Assembly: GCA_034437035.1 (NCBI GenBank)
Contig: DAOTUI010000129.1
Coordinates: 1-11,421 of the forward strand
Source: CAKZQX01 sp034437035
Lineage (GTDB): Bacteria; Chloroflexota; Chloroflexia; Chloroflexales; Chloroflexaceae
Reading direction: 5' to 3'
DNA length: 11,421 bases
Below the pieces are notes generated by a model, which was not told where the DNA came from, searched no databases, and saw only the letters and a program-made list of their open reading frames with translations. Numbering within the stretch: position 1 is the stretch's first letter; every line of letters begins with the position of its first letter. A program made the position numbers and the translations under genes. This document shows positions 6,663 to 11,421 of this stretch, piece by piece.

Positions 6663-8267
6663 GTGACCGATTTTACCCTGCCCACCACGGCATCCCAACC
6701 CGCCCTCAATCCATCAGCACATCACCCGGTTATCGTTATCGGCGCTGGTCTGGCCGGGCTGACGGCGGCGTTACTCCTGGCCGAGCGCGGGCCGGCGCCC
6801 CTACTGCTGGAAGCTGCGCCCCGGTGCGGTGGTCGCTTCGCCGGATTGCCCCCCATCACGCTAACGCAGGACAACCAGACCTGGTCGTTTACGGCTGAGC
6901 ATGGCATCCACGGCCTGTGGGGGCAGTATCACAACCTGCGCAGCCTGCTCCAGCGCCACGACATCATGCCCGACCTGGTATCCGCCCGGCGGGAGGAGTG
7001 GCTGCACAGCAACAGCGGGCGCATTCAGCGCACCGAAGCGGGCAGCAGCGTGCGGCGCAGCCCGATCCCGGCTCCGTTGCACTATCTGGCGCTGCTGGTT
7101 CGTCCACAATTTCTGGCGATGCTGACCTGGCATGATCTGATCGGGTTGCCGCGTGTCGTGGGGAGTCTCTACCTGGCGCTGGCGTATGATCCGCTGTGCG
7201 AGCCGGCCCCGCTGGATGGGCGCACGCTGGACGAACTGTTTGACCACTGGCCGCCGCGTCTACGGGCGTTTGTTTCGGCGCTGATGCGCAGCGGGTTGGC
7301 CGCCCATCCGCAAGATGTGCCGCTTGGCGGCTTCCTGGCCTTTATGCGCTTCTACACGCTGCTGCGGCGTGATGCCTGGGAGTTTGACTACCTGCCGGAA
7401 GATCCGGGCACCTGCCTGATTACGCCTATGCTTGCCCGAATCGTAGAGCATGGCGGCACCATTTACACCACGACGGCGGCGACCAGACTGGAGCAAACCA
7501 CGGACGGCTGGCGGGTTGCCTGGCGTTCGATAAATCCGGCAGATCCGGGCGATCTGACTGACTCTGCCGGAACGGTGGCGGCGCAGCATCTGGTGGTGGC
7601 GCTGGATGCACCGGCGGCGCGCGCACTCTTCTGCGGTAGCACGGATACGGCCACCGCTGCGGCGGATCTGGCCTGGCCGCAGGGGTTGAGTACCGGCATT
7701 GTGCGGCTCTGGTTCAGTGTGGCTCCGGCGCATCCGGCCGAGTCGGGCATTTGCAGCGGTGACTTTACCATCGATAACTTCTTCTGGTTGCACCGCTTTC
7801 AGCCGGCGGCGGCGGCCTGGCATCAGGCAACCGGCGGCAGCCTGATCGAAGCGCACATCTACGGTCCGCAGGAACTGCTCGATCTGCCCGACGCAACCCT
7901 CCTGGCGCGGGCCATCACCGATATCTACCGCGCCTACCCCGAGCTACGCGGTCATCTCATTCAGAGCAACTTTCAGCGCAACGCCGCCACCCACACCCGC
8001 TTCAGCATCGGCGCAAACCCGCACTACCTGGACGTTGACACGCCCTGGCCGGAGATCAGTTGCTGCGGCGACTGGCTACGCTATCCGCATCCGGCCCTCT
8101 TCCTGGAGCGCGCCTGCATAACCGGCATGGCCGCCGCCAACCGCGTATTGACTGACCTGGGACTCGATCCATTTCCGATCCAGCCGCCACGCCCACCCGA
8201 AGCTCCCGCAGCCGCTATCGAGCGCGGACTGCGCTGGGTGCGGCAGCGCGTACAGCGGCAGCCCTGA
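6663..8267 (+). CDS. FAD-dependent oxidoreductase, carotenoid desaturase/CrtU-like
   Basis: A 534-aa flavoprotein of the amine oxidase/phytoene desaturase superfamily, of usual length. The N-terminal Rossmann motif is VIVIGAGLAGLTAALLLAERG (GxGxxG at 27-32), with the ribose-binding acid E50 and GGRF at 56-59. HGIHGLWGQYHNLRSLL at about 80 resembles the conserved stretch of CrtU/CruE-type carotene desaturase/methyltransferases and carotene isomerases. The C-terminal GDWLRYPHPALFLERACITGMAAAN (GDW from 469) is the second FAD-contacting motif typical of that group. A carotenoid or other isoprenoid substrate is therefore likely, but no carotenoid gene lies nearby to confirm it. The first 20 residues are a loose extension. 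Start GTG 6663 is the only reasonable choice; AAAGAGA just upstream is a weak ribosome binding site. It begins 36 bp after the tRNA with no visible terminator or new promoter, so it may be read from the tRNA promoter. Confidence 0.82.
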   Translation: MTDFTLPTTASQPALNPSAHHPVIVIGAGLAGLTAALLLAERGPAPLLLEAAPRCGGRFAGLPPITLTQDNQTWSFTAEHGIHGLWGQYHNLRSLLQRHDIMPDLVSARREEWLHSNSGRIQRTEAGSSVRRSPIPAPLHYLALLVRPQFLAMLTWHDLIGLPRVVGSLYLALAYDPLCEPAPLDGRTLDELFDHWPPRLRAFVSALMRSGLAAHPQDVPLGGFLAFMRFYTLLRRDAWEFDYLPEDPGTCLITPMLARIVEHGGTIYTTTAATRLEQTTDGWRVAWRSINPADPGDLTDSAGTVAAQHLVVALDAPAARALFCGSTDTATAAADLAWPQGLSTGIVRLWFSVAPAHPAESGICSGDFTIDNFFWLHRFQPAAAAWHQATGGSLIEAHIYGPQELLDLPDATLLARAITDIYRAYPELRGHLIQSNFQRNAATHTRFSIGANPHYLDVDTPWPEISCCGDWLRYPHPALFLERACITGMAAANRVLTDLGLDPFPIQPPRPPEAPAAAIERGLRWVRQRVQRQP

Positions 8268-8288
8268 TCCGCCGCTCATCCAGCAGCA

Positions 8289-8582
8289 TATAGCAACCCT
8301 ACATGTGTCGTAGTGCCGCCTTATGAAGTTTGAAAAATAGTCCGGACATGTGACTCACGGGAGTCCCGGCTTTAGCCGGTTGAATACCTGCCTCGGCAGC
8401 AGCATAATGCCGGGAAAGCCTGATCCAACTAAAGCCGGGATTCCCAATCAGACAGTCGCAGGGTGCATTCGATGCACCGTTCTTCTGCCACATTCCATAT
8501 CTGAACTATGTTTTCAACGTTCATCAGGCGATTGGGAGCGCATCTCGCAGAACCAGTTCACAACCAATGTAGGATTGCTATA
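8289..8582. mobile_element. Putative MITE / foldback element with terminal inverted repeats
   Basis: TATAGCAACCCTACAT (8289-8304) and the reverse complement of 8567-8582 match at 15 of 16 bases. The outermost TA on each side would fit a TA target duplication of the IS630/Tc1-mariner type, giving an element of about 290 bp. Inside is a second, imperfect inverted pair (8320-8350 with 8496-8527, about 25 of 31 bases), and inside that a third (8359-8375 with 8429-8445). There is no transposase gene, and the longer ORF crossing the right end looks accidental. It starts 21 bp after the flavoprotein stop and may act as its 3' end. The name of any parent IS is unknown. Confidence 0.65.
8359..8445. 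repeat. Central 17-bp stem of the foldback element
   Basis: GGGAGTCCCGGCTTTAG (8359-8375) pairs with 8429-8445 over 17 bases with one G-T position. A competing local hairpin, CCGGCT-TT-AGCCGG (8366-8379), lies in the left arm. A further small hairpin, GGTGCAT-TCG-ATGCACC, sits just outside at 8462-8478. Transcribed RNA would be highly structured and may stop or slow transcription from the gene upstream. Confidence 0.8.
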
Positions 8583-8595
8583 CACACAAGCAGTG

Positions 8596-8613
8596 TTGTC
8601 ACCCGATTGTCAC
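8596..8613 (+). promoter_or_regulatory. TTGTCAC direct repeat, possible PhoB-type box
   Basis: TTGTCAC at 8596-8602 is repeated exactly at 8607-8613, start to start 11 bases, about one helical turn. Two seven-base half-sites separated by four bases is the geometry of a Pho box (CTGTCAT twice in E. coli). It sits about 75 bp before the cupredoxin-like gene, just outside the foldback element. Possible -10 sequences follow (TATAGG 8628, TATGCT 8635), neither at ideal spacing. Confidence 0.35.
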
Positions 8614-8687
8614 GTTCAGCGGCCAAATATAGGGTATGCTGATTGCGGCATTCCGGCTGCACATCAGGCAGATTGGAGGATTGAACA

Positions 8688-9188
8688 ATGCGTTATTCCT
8701 GGCGCTTCCTGCTGGTTTTACTACCGCTGCTGCTTGTGGCTGCACTCCAGTGGAATAGACGGGGTGAACTGTACACCACGGACACCCCTGCATCTACCGA
8801 TATTGTCATCACTGCAGCCGGGTGTACCTCGACCCGCTTCGTCCTGCCGGCCCACCGCGAGCCCCGGATCAGCCTGCTCAACCAGGCGAACGAGCCGATG
8901 GTGTTTACGCTGCCGAAGATGGCAAGTTCAGTGCTGCTAGATCCGGACGAACGGGTTAATCTGGAGCTCCCGCCGTACATGATGGGCGAGTTTGCCTTCT
9001 TCTGCCTGACGAGAAGTACCCATGTTGCACTGGGTGGCACCACCGGCGGCGAGATTTTCGTGTGCGGCCTGGATGCCGCCACCCTCCAGCCGCATGCGCT
9101 GACGAGCGGTCGCTTTGTGATCGAGCCCCACAACCGGCTGCAGCAACTGCTCAGTGCCACCCCGTCGCCCACCGATTTTCCGAGGTGA
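8688..9188 (+). CDS. Secreted or membrane-anchored cupredoxin-like protein
   Basis: A 166-aa protein with a short basic start (MRYSWR), a hydrophobic stretch at about 7-20 and then a predicted extracytoplasmic domain. The pattern ITAAGCTSTRFVLPAHREPRISLLNQANEPMVFTLPKM, then a Pro/Asp turn, LELPPYMMGEFAFFCLTRSTH, resembles the beta strands of cupredoxin domains (strand, N-x-x-N loop, GxFxFxC, His). The usual first histidine ligand after the N loop is not seen, so copper binding is uncertain and it may be a metal-free relative. Start ATG 8688 has an excellent GGAGGA at 8675-8680. The TTGTCAC pair upstream may regulate it. A PepSY-like remnant continues in the same frame after its TGA. The family call is inference; the reading frame and export signal are clear. 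Confidence 0.72.
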   Translation: MRYSWRFLLVLLPLLLVAALQWNRRGELYTTDTPASTDIVITAAGCTSTRFVLPAHREPRISLLNQANEPMVFTLPKMASSVLLDPDERVNLELPPYMMGEFAFFCLTRSTHVALGGTTGGEIFVCGLDAATLQPHALTSGRFVIEPHNRLQQLLSATPSPTDFPR

Positions 9189-9290
9189 GGAGACGAACAG
9201 GCAGAAGTGGTTTACAGCGTGGAGGTTGCCGGCGGGCCGGAACTGCTGATCGACCCGCAGACAAGTGCGTTGCTGAAGTGGGAAGAGTAG
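9189..9290 (+). pseudogene. In-frame PepSY-domain C-terminal remnant
   Basis: After the TGA at 9186-9188 the same frame stays open for 33 codons and ends at TAG 9288-9290. It includes AEVVYSVEVAGG and ELLIDPQTSALLKWEE, which matches the last strands of a PepSY domain (Y-x-V-x-V, then a G and an I/V-D-x-x-T-G-like turn, then L-x-x-E), with S in place of the usual glycine. There is no ATG. A GTG at 9207 has a rather distant AGGAGA (9188-9193), so a 27-aa peptide is possible but a deletion remnant is more likely. An alternative is the tail of an originally longer fused protein cut by the TGA. Confidence 0.5.
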
Positions 9291-9343
9291 GCAGCGTATG
9301 GTAAGATGAAGCGCCAGGAACAGATGAGATCAAAGGAGCCGCC

Positions 9344-9586
9344 ATGCCGCTCTACGTCTACAATTGCCCGGAGTGTGACATTGAAATCGACGAGCTACGC
9401 CCCGGCGCGCAGGCCGACTGGCCCCCCGTGGAGTGCCCGATCTGCCATGGCCTCTGCCGGCGGGAGATCAGTTCGTTTGCGCTTCAGCGCGGGTCAGCGA
9501 GGCAGGAGGAGCGGCATAACGTCCCGGTTGCACAACCGGCGCATCCGGATGACTGTGCGTGTTGCCGTCCGACGCGGCGGAGATGA
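9344..9586 (+). CDS. FmdB-family zinc-ribbon protein
   Basis: An 80-aa protein with the standard FmdB start MPLYVYNCPEC. Cys8/Cys11 and Cys31/Cys34 form the four-cysteine zinc ribbon (CPEC and CPIC), with Cys38 just after. The C-terminal part is basic and disordered and ends in a DDCACCRP tail, adding three cysteines. FmdB-like proteins are named from formamidase regulatory genes, and their molecular role is mostly unproven. The tail could bind a metal or form disulfides; this is inference. Start ATG 9344 has AGGAG at 9334-9338, five bases upstream. It may be expressed alone; no clear promoter was found in the short gap after the PepSY remnant. Confidence 0.85.
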   Translation: MPLYVYNCPECDIEIDELRPGAQADWPPVECPICHGLCRREISSFALQRGSARQEERHNVPVAQPAHPDDCACCRPTRRR

Positions 9587-9897
9587 GTTGGCGATTTGCC
9601 GGCGTGTATTTTTCACCGCAGAGGTGGGGATTATCTACCACTGATTTTCCGTTGAATGAGGAACTCAAACTGACTTTTCCGGAAGAGGTCGTCGGCCCAC
9701 TTTCGCCATGGTATCTTCGTCACCAACAGTTCACGCCGACAATTGGCTGTCTTTACAGAACACTGCGTCTACCATGTCTTTCCCGGCGTCGATATCGTAG
9801 TTGAACGTATCATTCGAGAAAGGCTTACTCAGGAATAGTTGCGTGGCTCGAACTTCTCTACCGATTGGTTAAGTCAGGTTAAGTCGATAAAACAGCA
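9587..9897. other. Gene-poor stretch between the zinc ribbon and SPFH genes
   Basis: No gene is supported. In one plus frame, 9674-9838 is open and ends HVFPGVDIVVERIIRERLTQE then TAG, which reads like the end of a real protein, but it has no start codon with a ribosome site and I cannot name a family. It could be a decayed gene. GGTTAAGTC is repeated at 9867-9875 and 9877-9885, a 10-bp period. Confidence 0.4.
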
Positions 9898-9923
9898 CAG
9901 CAGCGGTATTGCTACCGCTGCTG
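9898..9923 (-). terminator. Intrinsic terminator of the SPFH gene
   Basis: CAGCAGCGGTA (9898-9908) pairs perfectly with 9913-9923 around the loop TTGC, an 11-bp GC-rich stem. Read on the minus strand, it lies 27 bases past the stop of the SPFH gene and is followed after a few bases by TTTTAT. On the plus strand there is no T-run. Confidence 0.65.
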
Positions 9924-9950
9924 CATGCCGTTACGTACTAGTTTATCAGT

Positions 9951-10946
9951 CTACGACTCGGCCTCCGGTACCGGCGGCGAGGTTGGATCGGGTGCCGGTG
10001 TCGATTCAGGGGTTGCAGTTGGCTCATCTGCCGGTGCTGCCTGCACCTCTTGCAGATCCTCGGCCAGATCCTCGGCTGGAATGGTCAGCATCGGCAGAAT
10101 GCCCGAGTCGCCCGCTGTGAGACGCGGCAACACACCATCCCACTTCTCGATAAAGCGCAGTTGGAGCAGCGCCGGTGAAATCACCTCGCGCTGGAGGCGC
10201 AACGCCTCGGCCTCGGCCTGCGCCTCTACCAACCGGGCATCGGCATCGGCTTCGGCTCGCGCGACACGCTGCTCGGCCTCAAACCGCACCCGCTCCAGTT
10301 GACGCTGGGCCCGCAACGCCTCCTGCTCGGCGACCTGCTTGGATTCAATTGCCCGCGCAAACTCCTCGCTAAAGCTGAACTCCGTGATTGACAGATCCTC
10401 AACCAGGATACCACGTGGTTCAAGCCGCTCCCGCAGCACCTCGCGAATCGTCTCCGAAACTTGCGGACGCAGGGTAATCAGTTGTTCAGCATTAAACTGC
10501 GCCGTGGCGGCCTTCACCGACTCCTGGATGGCCGGGTCGATAATCGTCGGCTCATACTCGATGCCAATGGTACGCACCAACTGATCAACTTTAGCCGGTA
10601 CAAGACTATAGTTCAACACCACCTGGGTCGTAACCGTCTGCAAATCTTTTGATGCGGCGGAAGAGTCCGACACATAGCGCTGCGTCCGCACATCAATCAT
10701 CGTCACATTGGTAATAAACGGTGTGCGGAAGTTCAGACCCTCGCCGAAGGTATCGGTAATCTCACCAAAACGCTTGACCACACCACGCTGGCCGGCCTGA
10801 ACCACCGTGTAGGAATTAATCAGGGCAATGAGGACAATCAGGACAATAATGCCAACCGCTACCAGCGTACCGATAGCGCCACCCCGTATATCAATATTCG
10901 GGCCTGGCTTATTGCCTGGTCCTCTGCCAATACCACGATCCGACAT
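9951..10946 (-). CDS. SPFH/prohibitin-family membrane protein (prohibitin/HflK-like)
   Basis: A 331-aa protein with a Gly/Pro-rich cytoplasmic start, one membrane helix at about 24-43 and then an SPFH domain. SYTVVQAGQRGVVKRFGEI, EGLNFRTPF and DVRTQRYV followed by LQTVTTQVVLNYSL are typical prohibitin strands. A long Ala/Glu/Arg coiled coil (about 205-275) should drive ring assembly. The C-terminal 35 residues are a Pro/Thr/Glu-rich tail, longer than in many relatives. Family members form membrane rings that scaffold microdomains and, for HflK/C and prohibitins, regulate the FtsH protease. No HflC partner or ftsH lies in this window, so it may act as a homo-oligomer. Start ATG 10946 has AAGGAG (10952-10957 on plus) five bases upstream. 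It has its own -10 box and terminator, so it is a single-gene unit. Confidence 0.9.
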   Translation of the reverse strand: MSDRGIGRGPGNKPGPNIDIRGGAIGTLVAVGIIVLIVLIALINSYTVVQAGQRGVVKRFGEITDTFGEGLNFRTPFITNVTMIDVRTQRYVSDSSAASKDLQTVTTQVVLNYSLVPAKVDQLVRTIGIEYEPTIIDPAIQESVKAATAQFNAEQLITLRPQVSETIREVLRERLEPRGILVEDLSITEFSFSEEFARAIESKQVAEQEALRAQRQLERVRFEAEQRVARAEADADARLVEAQAEAEALRLQREVISPALLQLRFIEKWDGVLPRLTAGDSGILPMLTIPAEDLAEDLQEVQAAPADEPTATPESTPAPDPTSPPVPEAES

Positions 10947-10989
10947 TTCTGCTCCTTCGCTATTATGTATCTGTAAAAACTGTAGCTGT

Positions 10990-10995
10990 ATTATA
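10990..10995 (-). promoter_or_regulatory. -10 box for the SPFH gene
   Basis: On the minus strand this reads TATAAT, about 44 bases before the start codon. Upstream on that strand there is only a poor -35 (TTGCGT at 19 bases or GCGTCA at 17), so the match is partial. Confidence 0.5.
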
Positions 10996-11025
10996 CCTCA
11001 TCACACTATGATTGACGCAAAATCG

Positions 11026-11053
11026 TTGACAACTGTTGCACGACGGCTATATC
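11026..11053 (+). promoter_or_regulatory. Possible plus-strand promoter facing the repeat region
   Basis: TTGACA at 11026-11031 and TATATC at 11048-11053 are 16 bases apart. It points into repeat copy 2, so it could produce a short non-coding RNA or serve a gene beyond the window. It is divergent from the SPFH promoter about 50 bp away. Confidence 0.35.
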
Positions 11054-11094
11054 CGGACAATATATGCAATATGCAGGTATCGTTCAATTCACTG

Positions 11095-11227
11095 ACAGGA
11101 GTTACACGGTTGATATGCAAACCGGATGTTTCACCCGATGAAAGCCGGCTTCGCCTGCGGCAGCATGATACATTCTTTTTCTTTTTTCACAAAAAAATTC
11201 ACAGAGTGCAACATTTTTGTGAAAAAG
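11095..11227 (+). repeat. Dispersed repeat, copy 2 (conserved block plus hairpin)
   Basis: The block 11098-11166 aligns with copy 1 (4853-4920), and 11095-11131 matches copy 3 at 34 of 37 bases. After the block comes a hairpin: TTTTTCACAAAAA (11183-11195) pairs exactly with 11214-11226 around an 18-base loop. The base TTTTTCAC/GTGAAAAA is shared with copy 1, whereas the apex sequence is different yet still complementary. Confidence 0.75.
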
Positions 11228-11384
11228 CATGGACAGGACGTACCAGGGCAATCGCATATAAACCGTTGAGGCGTTTTGCCGCATCCGGATGTGGAGGAAA
11301 CCCGCCATCACCGATACAAGCCACACGAAACTATCGTGCGGAACACCCCGGCTATGGTACCTGTGTCTGCACGAGCCATCAGTA

Positions 11385-11421
11385 ACAGGAGTTACGCGGT
11401 TGATCTACAAACCGGATGTTT
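11385..11421 (+). repeat. Dispersed repeat, copy 3 (cut by window end)
   Basis: The last 37 bases repeat 11095-11131 with three substitutions, starting ACAGGAGTTAC and ending CCGGATGTTT. The start-to-start distance to copy 2 is 290 bp. The rest of the block and any hairpin would lie beyond the window. Confidence 0.8.

Larger units (their letters stand above)
10996..11421. other. Repeat-bearing intergenic region to the window end
   Basis: No gene is supported on either strand. Besides the repeat copies listed separately, it has a candidate plus-strand promoter, the palindrome CATCCGGATG (11282-11291) and a small hairpin CACGA/TCGTG (11324-11338). The 160 bp between the hairpin of copy 2 and the start of copy 3 resembles nothing else in the window. 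The next gene lies beyond the edge. Confidence 0.5.

Noticed and set aside
8350..8940. 196-aa plus-strand frame crossing the foldback element and the cupredoxin-like gene
   Set aside because: It begins inside the inverted repeats, has no ribosome site, and overlaps the well-supported gene at 8688 in another frame.
11095..11421. CRISPR array
   Set aside because: Only two 37-bp copies with differences are seen, 290 bp apart, and no cas genes are present. Spacing and divergence do not suit CRISPR.

Overview
The window looks like chromosomal DNA of a Chloroflexota bacterium, probably a Chloroflexus/Roseiflexus-type filamentous phototroph. This is inferred from style, not from a search: fairly high GC; a very large propeller-sensor kinase with the ELHDSVTQSL phospho-acceptor motif; a carotenoid-desaturase-like flavoprotein; an FmdB zinc ribbon with a Cys-rich tail; and intergenic DNA full of palindromic repeats.

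Layout, left to right. Bases 1-257 are a leader without a supported gene. Bases 258-4754 encode a 1498-aa membrane histidine kinase: signal/anchor, 14 propeller repeats, Y_Y_Y domain, membrane helix, PAS-PAS-GAF, HisKA_3 and HATPase. A repeat-rich gap of about 360 bp with a perfect 23-bp hairpin separates it from a NarL/LuxR-type response regulator (5117-5779), its likely partner. A second gap with TTACGGACTA repeats runs up to the start codon of a single-domain globin (6055-6489). Next come a consensus sigma-70-like promoter, a CAU-anticodon tRNA (6552-6626) and, 36 bp later with no terminator between, a 534-aa FAD-dependent desaturase/oxidoreductase (6663-8267). Bases 8289-8582 form a nested foldback element that looks like a MITE. 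It is followed by a TTGTCAC direct repeat, a secreted cupredoxin-like protein (8688-9188), an in-frame PepSY-like gene remnant (9189-9290) and an FmdB-family zinc ribbon (9344-9586). After a gene-poor stretch, a prohibitin/HflK-like SPFH protein lies on the minus strand (9951-10946) with its own terminator and -10 box. The right end (10947-11421) carries two further copies of the repeat found between the kinase and regulator genes, the last cut by the window edge.

How it fits together. The kinase and regulator probably form one phosphorelay: an external ligand read by the propellers leads to phosphorylation of Asp57 and DNA binding. The other genes are single-gene units with no obvious shared pathway. 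The most unusual content is non-coding: a dispersed repeat (three copies seen) whose conserved block is followed by a hairpin with a constant base and a variable but still paired apex; a nested foldback element next to a gene promoter; and short tandem repeats abutting the globin start codon.
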